Origin: Lucifuga dentata
Lineage: Eukaryota > Chordata > Actinopteri > Ophidiiformes > Bythitidae
DNA length: 64,000 nt
Assembly: GCA_014773175.1 (NCBI GenBank)
Contig: VXCM01002227.1
Coordinates: 62,001-126,000, forward strand
Reading direction: 5' to 3'
Part shown: one piece after another, positions 12,468-22,561 of the stretch
Position numbering within the stretch: the first letter of the stretch is position 1
Layout of the letters: every line of letters begins with the position of its first letter
Made by a program: the position numbers and the translations under genes
The notes under the pieces: model-generated
Database searches by the model: none
Seen by the model: only the letters and a program-made list of their open reading frames with translations
Told to the model about the DNA's origin: nothing

Positions 12468-12476
12468 TATAAAAAG
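12468..12476 (+). promoter_or_regulatory. scx: TATA box, presumed main scx promoter
   Basis: TATAAAAAG matches the TATA consensus closely. A start about 30 bp downstream (near 12498) would give a 5'UTR of roughly 165 nt before the ATG at 12663. Four E-boxes and an AP-1-like site lie just upstream. The start site is inferred, not seen. Confidence 0.55.
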
Positions 12477-12497
12477 TAGAGAAGCTGAAGGAAAGCT

Positions 12498-12662
12498 GTG
12501 TGTTTGAGGGGAGAACACATTTAGCCAAAGTCGCCAAAACTTTGATAAACTTTCAAGAACCAAACAGTGAACATTAGTAAAATCTTTATCAACCAGCAGC
12601 TTTTCTCTCGAGGATTCTCACCTGATCAGACAAATAGCTGTCAGACTCTTATCGCAGTGAAG
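12498..12662 (+). other. scx: scx 5'UTR (inferred)
   Basis: This is the stretch between the inferred start, 30 bp after the TATA box, and the chosen ATG. It contains an in-frame upstream ATG at 12567 with no stop before 12663. That would add 32 unconserved-looking residues, so initiation at 12663 is preferred from family conservation. Confidence 0.45.
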
Positions 12663-13063
12663 ATGACATTCGCCATGCTGCGCACAGCGCCTCCTGCAGG
12701 CCGTTTCTTGTACGGCGACATTGCCCTCCTGTCCGAAGACGAGGAGGAGAATGGCAGCGAGGGATCAGGCTCCGAGGAGCGCAGCACCAACTCGCACTCC
12801 GCCGCCTTCCGCCTGTCATCTTCCTCTCCATCTGCCTTTCACATCAAGATGAACAGGAAGAGGAAGCTGTGCGGGGGAGTTGGGGGTGGAGGTGGAGTTG
12901 GCATTGCAGGGAGGCTTATCCCCTCAGTGCCATCTCCTCCCCCTATTGTGGTGGAGGGCCGCCAGAGGACTGCAGCCAACGCGCGGGAGAGAGATCGCAC
13001 CAATTCTGTCAACACGGCCTTCACAGCACTGCGTACACTCATACCCACCGAGCCTGCAGACAG
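12663..13063 (+). CDS. scx: scleraxis exon 1 (N-terminus, basic region, helix 1)
   Basis: Scleraxis is a class II bHLH transcription factor that pairs with E-proteins, binds CANNTG E-boxes in the nucleus and drives tendon, ligament and connective-tissue programmes. This exon encodes residues 1-133 and two bases of codon 134. The ATG at 12663 gives the family-typical start MTFAMLR; an in-frame ATG at 12567 lies in the presumed 5'UTR and was not chosen. Next come an acidic serine-rich stretch (about 24-46, [16 protein letters not shown]), a glycine run (71-80), the basic region (about 100-113, with [10 protein letters not shown]) and helix 1 ending in LIPTEPAD. The Asn-Ser after ERDRT and the Pro-Ala-Asp loop match scleraxis better than its relative Tcf15. 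The exon ends at an AG/GTACAG donor in phase 2. Whether it is scxa or scxb is unresolved. Confidence 0.95.
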
Positions 13064-13399
13064 GTACAGAGCCACGCGTGCAATACAGTATCGCAGCATG
13101 TTGTCTGATGGGAAGATATGTTCCCCAAAATTTTGGAACCAATTCTAGATAACAGACTTGGTAAAACACATTCTTGTAATGGTGAGGCCTATAATTCAAT
13201 TTTGGGCAACACTGTTCATTTTGAGTGGATGTCTCTTTAAATAACTTATATAGTATCATATAATAACCTTTAAGTCACTGTTTGTGTACTTTATTTTAAA
13301 AATTGCAATGTTACCTTTTGTGCTAAATAATTACAACAAGAATATTTTATGGATTCTTTCGTTTAATATTAATAAATCTCCTTTTGATTTGACGATTAG
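13064..13399 (+). other. scx: scx intron 1 (336 bp, within the bHLH loop)
   Basis: The intron starts GTACAG and ends GATTAG. It splits the arginine codon 134 as AG/G, and removing it restores [17 protein letters not shown] exactly as in the family. Reading through instead gives 28 unrelated residues and a stop at 13146. No repeat was recognised inside. Mammalian Scx is, to my knowledge, a two-exon gene with its only intron near the C-terminus, so this intron may be fish-specific. Confidence 0.88.
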
Positions 13400-13616
13400 G
13401 AAGCTGTCGAAGATCGAAACATTACGATTGGCCAGCAGCTACATCAGTCACCTGGGAAATGTGCTGCTCCTGGGTGAGGGACTTCACGATGGACAGCCCT
13501 GCCACGCCCCCTCACCACCGTTCTTCCACGTCAACTCCTCCCCAAACAGAGGATCTGACCAATCAGCTCAGCCAAAGCACATCTGTACTTTCTGCCTCAG
13601 CAACCAGAGGAAAATG
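13400..13616 (+). CDS. scx: scleraxis exon 2 (helix 2 and C-terminal region)
   Basis: This exon encodes residues 135-206 after completing Arg134. Helix 2 reads [20 protein letters not shown], the dimerisation half of the bHLH domain. It is followed by the conserved DGQPCH segment, a variable proline- and serine-containing linker (about 170-190), and the conserved cysteine-bearing motif [11 protein letters not shown] (195-205). SHLGNV rather than AHLANV supports scleraxis over Tcf15. The acceptor is GATTAG at 13394-13399 with a modest pyrimidine tract. The donor is ATG/GTGAGC at 13616/13617, phase 0. Read-through adds only VSGLNIS before a stop, and that lacks the conserved tail, so splicing to exon 3 is preferred. 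Confidence 0.94.
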
Positions 13617-15161
13617 GTGAGCGGACTAAACATATCATGAACTAATAAACAAGAAACAAACGAAAAAAATTAATGAAAGAAAGGTCAAATGAAGTCAAAT
13701 CAAAAAGTCATACGCAGTATTAAGCACTTCAACATTATCAACAAGGTCATTTAAAGTTCCATCACCACTAAATACAAACAAATATGGAAGAAACAGTTAA
13801 AGCACTTAAGCAGAGCATTTAAACAGTTTTCCTGGCAACAGAAAAGTACCAAGATGAATCCAAATGAAAAGCTGCGTGAAGCTTCGTTTGGAAAACTTTG
13901 TGGTGGTTTAGGGTCAATTTGGTGTTTAAAGCTGACCTGAGATCAGTGAATGTGGCGATAAAGCAGACTGGCCCTGAGGGACATTAAAAGGGGAACCTCT
14001 TTAAAGTCCGCTTTTGGGGTGAAGGACTGTGTATTATTGTACTGTTGGGGGTTAGTTTTACTTGAGCAGGTGGCTTGAAAGTTCAAGGTGGTTTGTGAAA
14101 CTCAGTGGATGTTGAGATGTTTGTTTTTCTGGGTCCTTATGGAGGATTTGAGAGTCCGAGGTGCTCAGAGAGAGTGAGACAGAGAGGTCAGACAGAAACT
14201 AAAAGATCTTTAAAAGGCTTAAAAGAATTTTCACCGACAAAATGTGCTCTGTTGTGTGAATGCTGCCTAAACCCCAACTTTATTTTTCCTTTTTACCTTT
14301 ATGTTTCACTTTCAAGTTTTCTTTATGTATTGAGTGAGATTTATGACTGGGAGCCCAGGATATCCATCCAAAACCATGTGTATAATTTCAAAATGTCAAT
14401 ACTGTACTGACATCAGGGCAAGTATGAGAACGTTTCAATCATAATTTCTGAAAAGCTTATATGAGATTCCAAAGTTTGGAAACTATGTAGTACCACAACA
14501 TAAGTACAATTATTTGTACACTTTGTCCTTTCATTGTGGTGTTTAACTATACGTTTAACTCAAAAAGAAAGTTTTCAAAAATAATTTTCAGCATTTAACT
14601 TGTACTTTCTAAACGATCTCAACAATAAAGATGTAAAACCATTAAACAAACAAGCGAAGAGAATTATTCTACAATATTTAAAGCCCAAAAGCCTGATTCC
14701 TCGTTTAAGTGACAGAGACGTATTGCATTACCTCAAACCCAGAGTAGTACTACTTCTACTATTTACACATTTCCTCCATTGCTGCTCTGTTATTCCAGGC
14801 CCTAAGAGAGATACAGAACAGGACTCCATCCCGTATGGGGTTCAGATCACCTTTAATTTAATCACTCAGGAAATGGATGTAATCAGAAACACTCTCGGCA
14901 CAAGAAGGTTGTCAGTCTGATGAAAAGTAATGGGGAGCAAAGATTCTCTCATTGGCAAATTTATTCCTTGTCTATCTTTGCATTCTTTTGATTGAAATCA
15001 AACCGAAGTGCTTCCAGCATGGATTTCAACAATAACTACCAGTCAGATGATAGAGAGGTGAGGTCCACTCCGCTTTCTCCCTCTAACCTCGCTGCTGCCC
15101 ATTTAGCAGGATTTATGAGTAAGGAGCTGACATCTGGCAGACTCCCCCATTACCCCAGCAG

Positions 15162-15325
15162 TGTGTGAAAGCTAATACCCTCCTCAGTGTCTAAACCCAG
15201 AGACCCTTTAGCTGGGGGATAACACGAGTCTCCGCAGTGTGTCTCTCCCACCTCCTCTCAGCCTGTGTGAGTGAAAGCCTAGACGTCCTTGGTGTCTAAA
15301 TCCAGACACCCTCAGCTGGGAGATG
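15162..15325 (+). repeat. diverged tandem duplication (about 60 bp) in scx intron 2
   Basis: GTGTGAAAGC...CAGTGTCTAAACCCAGAGACCC..AGCTGGGGGATAAC (15162-15222) is followed by GTGAAAGCC...TGGTGTCTAAATCCAGACACCC..AGCTGGGAGATGAC (about 15270-15325). Spacing is about 104 bp with roughly 75-80 percent matching by eye. Confidence 0.6.
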
Positions 15326-15943
15326 ACTAGCCTGTAACCTGCTCTCCGCTATGGCTTTTTTTTTTTTTTTTTNTTTTTTTTTTTTTTTTGCCTCTGTCTT
15401 TGTTATCCTCATTCTTATTTCCCCCTCCCTCCTGTATCCTCTCAAACTTCTCCTTCTTCCCCTCGTTCTCATCATTCTCCCAGCCCTCCGTCTCTCTCAG
15501 CTCTGCGTGCCTGCATATCGATCAGCCGGGTGGAGGTCAGAGCTGTCAGTAGGAGCTGTGTAACACTATCTGCTGCTGTCAGTTCAGCACCGCAGATGCA
15601 TGACTGACCTGTAAATTCATGCTGGGGAGCAAACAGTTCTTCAACTTTTTTCATGTCTGGAGCCCCTAAATGGGCTACTTTCACTCACAATGGTGATGTT
15701 ATGCTGTTTCGCCTCAGATCCGTCATCATTCGTTTTCCTCATGCATGATACAGACTGATCGGACATTGAAAGGACATTTACTGTTTTCATTGTGTGCGTT
15801 GATGAGGTGAGCTCAGGTGAAACCAATTTTGCTTAATTGATTTCTTACTTAAAGTTATGAGTCAAAAAAAGGAGCAAGTGATATAGGGAAGGATTGTGCA
15901 GAAGAGATTAAAGGTCAGCATAAGAAAGATGTTTGAACTTTTA

Positions 15944-16325
15944 TCCATCCATCCATCCATTCATTATCCTCCGCTTATCCGGGTCCGGGTCGCGGTGGCA
16001 GCAGACTAAGCAGACTGACCCAACTTCCCTGTCCCTGGCCAGGCCCTCTAACTCCTCCTGGGGGACTCCGAGGCATTCCCAGGCCAGCTGGGAGATGTAA
16101 TCCCTCCAGCGTGTCCTGGGTCTTCCCCGGGGCCTCTTCCCAGTTGGACGTGCCTGGAAGATCTCCCTAGGGAGGCGACCAGGGGGCATCCTTATTAGGT
16201 GCCCGAACCACCTCAACTGACTCCTTTCAATGCGGAGGAGCAGCGGCTCTACTCCGAGTCCCTCCTGGATGTCCGAGCTTCTCACCCTGTCCCTGAGAGT
16301 GAGCCCAGACACCCTTTGAACACCC
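15944..16325 (-). mobile_element. Rex3-like (RTE) LINE 3' fragment, 5'-truncated
   Basis: An open frame on the minus strand (16312-15941) matches the end of fish RTE-type reverse transcriptases: SQLRWFGHLIRMPPGRLPRE, GRPRTRWRDYI, and a close in RIMNGWMDG formed by GATG repeats. A (GATG)n tail right after the coding end is typical of Rex3. The insertion is bounded by a perfect 12 bp target duplication, TTTGAACTTTTA, at 15932-15943 and 16326-16337. Most of the element is missing through 5' truncation. Lies antisense in scx intron 2. Confidence 0.82.
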
Positions 16326-16351
16326 TTTGAACTTTTAAAAATAATAAAAAC

Positions 16352-16936
16352 TTAAAGGACCATACTGGTGATTTTGCATGTTTGCACCCAATAAATACTA
16401 GCTGCATTCACGTTAAATTACTGCCAACCATTTTCCAAAACATAAAACCATATTTTAGTTTTCATGTTATTTTTGCTAATTCCGCTAATCTTTCAAAAAA
16501 TGTTCAGGTGATACACCCACCTTAAAATTCAGTGTTTCACCTGCTAACACTTATGTCCGAATGTAGAAGGGATGGTCATTTTTAATTTCTCAGTAAAAGC
16601 CATCTTCTCCTGGAAGTATATTCCCTGGCAGTGACGTGCATTTTCTTCTGTGTAGATCCATGTTGGATCAGTTAAATTAAGTAACTTTGACAAAAAAATT
16701 TCATAGATGTTGTGTTCACTGTGATGATTACATATCTTAAGCATGTTTCGAGCCTATAAAAGTTGCTTTTTGGAATGAACTGACACCAATGGCAATCTGG
16801 AAGGTAGGAATAACAATTCTAATATTTACCGCTGCAGTAGCATGTTTTCGGAAATTACCGGTATGTCAGTAATGTAACGTGTATGTGGGTTGTATATACT
16901 GTATTGGGATGCAAAACCACCAGTATGGTCTTTTAA
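16352..16936 (+). mobile_element. TTAA-flanked palindromic MITE, subfamily B, copy 3 (scx intron 2)
   Basis: Begins TTAAAGGACCATACTGGTGA and ends CAGTATGGTCTTTTAA. Inverted ends about 90 bp long carry CCAATAAATACTA rather than the CCTAATATATTCA of subfamily A. It starts 14 bp after the target duplication of the Rex3-like LINE. No coding capacity. Confidence 0.88.
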
Positions 16937-17710
16937 ATTCCTCTATCTTGCGCTGATCAGTATCAGTTACTGTATATATCACAGTCAATAAACAGGAAAG
17001 CGTATTGTAAGACTGTATTTGGGTTAAAACTACCGTCCTTTAACAAAGGGAAGTTCTTTATCTCACCTTGGAGGCTATTTTAGAGGAGGCTAACAGCCCA
17101 GATTCAGGTGCCATTAAACAGCTAAGTCTGACTGGCAGAACTTGAGTCTAGAAAAGTGGCCATACAGTGCATCTAAGTGGGCTAAAGGGCAGAGTCAGTG
17201 CTGGTGATTACAGAGAGGAAGTGATTATGGAGGTAAAATGAGACGTTCTGTCCTGAGAGCTCTCTTGGTATGTTTTCATGCTCATTGAGGTTCATCACAG
17301 CTGTCAGGATTGCTTAGACCAGCCACCTCAATTATGCTTATTTTCCAATGTGGGAGAGAGTAAAAGTGAGAAAAATATATGCTCATTTCCTCTTATTATG
17401 TATGTATACAGGATAACCGTTTCAAAACAAACCGTCTTGATAGTAATGATTACTGCACAGTGTGCTAAACCGTTTCATATTATTCATTCAGTTCAGTAGT
17501 TATGTGGTTTATTTATGCTGCACACGTCTGCACACATGATCCAAAATTGAAATGTTAATATGAATTTAGTGCATGTAGGATGTAGGATGATGTCAACGTA
17601 TCTTCTAGTTGATTGGGGATTTCTCAAGGTGGATTGATTTTCCTGATAGTGGAAAAAAAAGAGAAAATAATTCAAATTTTCCTTCTTTTCCATTGATTTT
17701 GTGTTTTGTT

Positions 17711-18168
17711 TTGAAGGACCATGCTAGTGGTTTTTGCATGTTTGAGCACAATAAATACCACCTGCATAACGTTAGGTTACTGCCAACCATTTTCCAAAAC
17801 ATACGACTGGCGGTGCATTTTAGCTTTGTTTTTCCTACCTTCCAGACTACCACTGGTTTCAGTTTATTTTAGTACGCTGTAAAAATCAACTTGTAGAGAC
17901 TCGAAACATGCTTGAGATAAGTAATACATAGCAGCTAACAAGAGGTCAAATGATCGTACTTTCTACATTCGCATGTTTGCCGGCAAAACATTAAAGTTTA
18001 AGGTGGGTGTATCACCTAATCATTTGATTCTGAAAGATTAGGGGATTTGACAAAATAACAAACCAAAATACAGTTTATGTTTTGGAAAATAATTGGCAGT
18101 AGCGTAATGCGTATGTGGGTTTTATTTATTGGGCTCTAACATGTAAAACCATTGGTATGGTCCTTTAA
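17711..18168 (-). mobile_element. TTAA-type palindromic MITE, subfamily B, copy 4 (internally deleted)
   Basis: The left end is TTGAAGGACCATGCTAGTGG, with TTAA mutated to TTGA, and the right end is TTGGTATGGTCCTTTAA. At 458 bp it is about 130 bp shorter than its relatives, so a central deletion is likely. The interior AGGTGGGTGTATCACC shows the inverted orientation. Lies in scx intron 2. Confidence 0.82.
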
Positions 18169-18840
18169 GAAGATATTTCGTAGTACTTGAAGAACCAGCA
18201 CGGATATTCCGTCCCCTTCCACATATCAAAAGTCTGTTCTGTGTTACTGCTGCTACCTTTTCTTTTCCTCAACGGCTGTCAGGTAAAGTAATATAGGAAA
18301 TTAAAACTGCATATCTTGATCAGAGGCCAAACCGTTTCCTCGTATGTTTTATGACACATTTGGACGTTTTTTTTTTTAAACAGTTCTGCGGTGGGGCAAC
18401 GGCAGAAACTGGAGTCCAGCAGTAGTGTAGTGCAGCTTGTGATACATACATTAAGACGTGGACGGTCATGACGGCTACATCTGTAAACGGGATGCACGGG
18501 GGTGAGGATGGAGGTGTGCTGAGGTGGTTTAAATCCCCACGCTGTCTGCTTGATTGATGCAGACGTCCTGTGCTCGGGCCTCTCTTCCTTCGCTGATCGG
18601 TGAATCTGTCAGGTGTTTCTTTCAACACTGACGCGACTCTTTTTTAAATTATCTGAGCCTAGATAATGTGCAGTAATATTTGTGTATCAGTAGTAATAAG
18701 TAGTTGGGTAATTTGTCTGTAGAAGGCCTTAGATTCATTCCAGCACAGTTCTGTTAAAGGAGGCTGAGATGATGTTTACTCAGTAATTCTAAAATACAAT
18801 CTAAAAACATAAAGTTTTTTTCTAAATGTAGTAATCTGTC

Positions 18841-19060
18841 TGCTTTGACATGTATAGGCCACAGCACTTGGAGCATTTTTACAGCAACCTCTGCAATTGT
18901 GGCTTATTTCTTTTGGCCAGGAGCAGGGATCGGGTCAATTCCATTCAATGACAAATGTAAATAGAAACGGCGATTCATTCGCCAATAACAGCAATCATTC
19001 TCAGCTTTTTCCTTATAGGCTGGACGTGGGAGGCTTTTCAAGCCAAACATTTTCCAATAT
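18841..19060 (+). promoter_or_regulatory. candidate conserved non-coding element in scx intron 2
   Basis: A repeat-free stretch of balanced composition with CAATTGTGG, TGACAAATG, CGCCAATAACAGCAATCAT and CTTTTTCCTTATAGG. It has the texture of vertebrate developmental enhancers, but conservation was not tested. Confidence 0.25.
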
Positions 19061-19458
19061 TCAAATTTAAAGAGATTCATTTATTGAGCTGAAAGACAAT
19101 TGAATTCAGCTCAAGATTTGTCAAGAAACAGAATGAGAATCTGGCAAAAATGAGACCATCATCGTACTTATTGTGTGGTTGCTTCAAACAGCCTTCTGTT
19201 CTTTGGGATGGATAAAATTAGTCGAGTTTACAAGCAATTAACTTCAAGGAATTTATTTATGTGGAAAACCTAGGATTTAAAAAGAAATGTGCACATTTAG
19301 GACAATGACAAATATACCAAATGATGTATACTGTTTCTATTACTGTATTGTTCTGATTTAAATCTGGGCTCAGTAAAACTTTTATGGGATTATTTTTGTG
19401 GGTGGCTGGAAAGCAGGGCGTGTAGAAAGTGACTGATGCATCTGTATTATCTCTACTT

Positions 19459-19506
19459 GTGTGTGTGTGTGTACGTGTGTGTGTGTGCGTGTGTGTGTGT
19501 GTGTGT
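19459..19506. repeat. interrupted (GT)n microsatellite in scx intron 2
   Basis: GT units broken by ACGT and GCGT. Further GT/CA tracts follow at 19703-19728 and 19799-19818. Confidence 0.9.
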
Positions 19507-19829
19507 TGCAGAAAAAAGAGAGAGAGAGCGTAATCAAAAGTTTCAACGTTTGTGCGAGTGATTGATGTAAAAGTGTGCATGTGTATGATTGTGTATGTGT
19601 GTGTGAATGAGTGTGAGATGGAGACGGAGAGAGTGACAGAAGACAGAGAGACGGGAGACAGTCATGTTTATATGAATTTATAATAACTACATAGTGCAGA
19701 TACGTGTGTGTGTGTGTGTGTGTGTGTGGATGACAGAGAGAAATTAATGTAATTAATGTATGAAATTAAAGTAAGTGTCCCTGTACATATACAGTAATAC
19801 ACACACACACACACACATACACATGCTGC

Positions 19830-19995
19830 TCCTGTGTCTGGAAGTCATTGGCGGTGTAGAGCAGAGCAACAAATGAGCTAATTGTTCTGTAAATGATTTA
19901 TCCTCAGCTGAGGCCTGTAGAGCAGAGTTTAATTCAGCTGCTGCTATTAGAAACACATTGACTTTGGGCTTTGATGGTGATGTTAAAGAAGCCTG
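19830..19995 (+). promoter_or_regulatory. candidate conserved non-coding element in scx intron 2
   Basis: A repeat-free segment between microsatellites, with GAGCTAATTGTTCTG, a TAATT homeodomain-type core, TCAGCTGAGG and TTCAGCTGCTG (two CAGCTG E-boxes). Regulatory use is inferred from composition only. Confidence 0.25.
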
Positions 19996-20184
19996 GAAAC
20001 CACGCTCTGTGAAACGCCCTCTCTGCTTACACACACTCACACCCACACATATGGCATAAATACACACACACACGCCGACAGAAATATACACGGGCTGACA
20101 CACACTCGCACAGCCTCAAATATAGTCACAGACAGTTTTAACACCAGCATTTATTCTACATCTTTTCATTTACAGTGCACTGTC

Positions 20185-20206
20185 TTTTTTTTTTTTTTTT
20201 TTTTTG
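20185..20206. repeat. poly-T tract in scx intron 2
   Basis: About 22 T residues without an N, next to CAGAGGCCTG. Confidence 0.9.
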
Positions 20207-20380
20207 AACGCAGAGGCCTGAAACTATATGAGCACTCGTTTAGGGAGTCCTGGATCAAGACTCCGCTTTCAACACCTTCTAAAGTAATGGTCTGCAGGAA
20301 GCTCGGGGAAACAGAGATGGAGAAGGAGAGAAAGAGAGAGCGAGAAAGAGTGAAAGGCTCGGTGGGATAATCAACTTAGC

Positions 20381-20790
20381 TATTTATCCTTCAGTTTGAA
20401 CGTTTGGTTTTTAGACTGTGCTGAAGCTACACTTTGGTTCTTTATAGAGATGAAATGAACCATGCACCGAAGAGAGCTTTAATGCACGGACAGGACATGT
20501 GCACCAGCACACTAATGACTGTGGTTTTACACTCATTTGGTTATTAGTCTGTTTTTACTGGAAAAAAGCATTACATCATCTTTTCAAGGTCATATACGAA
20601 AACTAAATTACCATCGTTTACTGATAATGTCGGTGCTGACTAGAAGTTAATGTTTTTTGGGTCATTTTTAGCTGTAAAGAGAACTGAGCTTTGTCTGTCT
20701 GGTCCTCATTTCAGTCTATGCTAATGAGGCGCATCGATGGTTACTAATAAATTAGAGGCAATTTTTAAATATATGCATACCCATGTTTTC
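20381..20790 (+). promoter_or_regulatory. candidate conserved non-coding element in scx intron 2
   Basis: Repeat-free, AT-balanced stretch. It includes CTATGCTAATGAGG, an octamer-like ATGCTAAT, and ACTAATAAATTAGAGGC with homeodomain-type cores. No ORF or transposon signature. Confidence 0.25.
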
Positions 20791-21099
20791 TCTGTACATG
20801 TGTCTGCGTTTGTATGACCGTGCGCCTGCGTGCGTGGACCTGTCTGCGTTTGCTCTCAGCACAGATGGAAGCAGTTAAACTCTAATTTAACACCAACAGA
20901 AGAAGTCGGGTCAGATAACTAACAAAATCTATTAGTAAAGCTATCATTCTGTTGTCGTTCAGTCATTAGGGAAAGGGTTGCTCGAATGAAAACAAAATGA
21001 CAGAAAAGTGGGCTGGGAAAAAAAGTCAATCTAAAAGAGATCAACAACGCTGAAATAGCAAAAGTTTGAGTGAGAAGCTTAAACTGTGCGGTTAGTTAA

Positions 21100-21975
21100 A
21101 ACACTGAAGCTAATGGCATATTGGCTGCTGCGGAGTCCAAATCTCAGCACCGATGATGAATTGCTGGTTAGTGTGTCAAGTATCAGCGTTAGATCATGTG
21201 AGACTGGTGATAATGAAGCTGAGATTTTGTTTTGGAGGCAGAATGACAGATTATTCAATTATGGGAATAATTAAATGGTGAGAATTGCCTCTGATTAGCC
21301 AATCGAAGATCAATCAAGTGTTGTTGAGGCGCCATTAAGATGCTTATTAGCAAACCACAGTGAGAATGAGGTACATGTCTGATGTATCTAAGTCACAAAA
21401 CAGCATACTGTGGCTTCATTTAAATGTCTGAATATGCCTGATTTTTTGAAGTTATTGACTGATTTTAATGTATATTTATGATCAATCCTATTGGATATTT
21501 GAGGATCCATATTCACATATTTTCACTGGATAAAATCATCTGTAAGCTAAAGGGATATTGCAGTTTTCATTTCATGCTTGAATACCAATCTCCTTATACG
21601 ATTGTCGGGCCAGTACCCAAGTGGAATTATTTTTTCCAACCAGTCATTTCTCTCTTCAAGCAGCCAGAAACTAAATTAGATGTTTGTGTTTGACAGAACG
21701 GCTTAACGCAGGAAAAGAGAGTGTTCATGGAAAATCCAGTTATAGGTAAAGGAACGGCCCTGATTGAGTTTCGGAAAAATAACATTAGTGGTTGAATTTG
21801 AAAAGTTGATAAGATGCCGTGGAGAGAGTGTTTACTGTCTTCCTATTAAAGCTAAGACGGACTCCTTTTGGCTTAATAAAACAATAATATTGTTCCAGCG
21901 TGGTAATATCATTACATCGTATCTAAAGTAAACATCATCAGGTAATCATATTAGTGTCGGACAAATCACACCCCG
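21100..21975 (+). promoter_or_regulatory. candidate conserved non-coding block in scx intron 2
   Basis: Nearly 900 bp without recognised repeats. Many TAAT/ATTA cores occur: TTATTCAATTATGG, GAATAATTAAATGG, GGCGCCATTAAGATGC, GTAATATCATTACATCG and GGTAATCATATTAG. Of the intronic stretches this is the strongest enhancer candidate by appearance. The short open frames at 21086 and 21478 look like chance. Confidence 0.3.
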
Positions 21976-22561
21976 GGGAATATAGTGGTATGTCTGTGTG
22001 TGTGTGTATATGTGTGTGGATGTGTTTAGAGAGAGAGAGAGAGGGCGGGTGAAAGAGAGAGAGCGGAGATGTCATCCGACCGTGCCCTATTAGTCTTGAG
22101 GAGATTGTTTTGACTACCAGCCTGGCTTAAAGACCCCTCCTGCTGTTTTGACTAAACCAGTTAGACTCCAGCTGAACCGCTTCCACCAAAGTCCCGTTCC
22201 CAGCTGCGTTTCCTAAACCATCGCTTAGGACGCAACCCGAGGTGCAGGTTTATTCCTAGTGGATCCCCACATGTCAGGAACAGGAGAATTTTGTTTAGCC
22301 TGGGTCACATGGTGAGGTCAAGTAGCTCTTTTTGGTTTCTGGGCAAACAGAAGAATCTATGCAGAAATGATTTCATGACAGTCTGATGTTGTGTTTGTGC
22401 ACTTTAGCAACAGAGTTTGTGATTTTTTTTCCCCTTCAGTCTGCCTCATATGCTTTTATGTCTATTGAAGAAAATGCATTTCAGTATCTCCCAGCTGGTG
22501 CTTTTTTTTTTTTTTTTTNTTTTTTTTTTTTTTTTCATATGGTAACAGCAAAACAGCATTA

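Noticed and set aside
12567..12662. In-frame upstream ATG giving 32 extra residues on scx
   Set aside because: Family proteins start at the MxFAMLR-type methionine, and the extension has 5'UTR character.
13284..13382. N-terminal extension of the exon 2 open frame
   Set aside because: The residues before the KLSKIE block come from intron 1 and are unlike any scleraxis. The acceptor at 13399 gives an exact join.
12663..13616. Tcf15 (paraxis) as the gene identity
   Set aside because: The NSVNTAF basic region, PADRK loop, SHLGNV helix 2 and KDRDRKTAIRS tail are scleraxis features. Tcf15 has different residues at these sites and lacks the tail.
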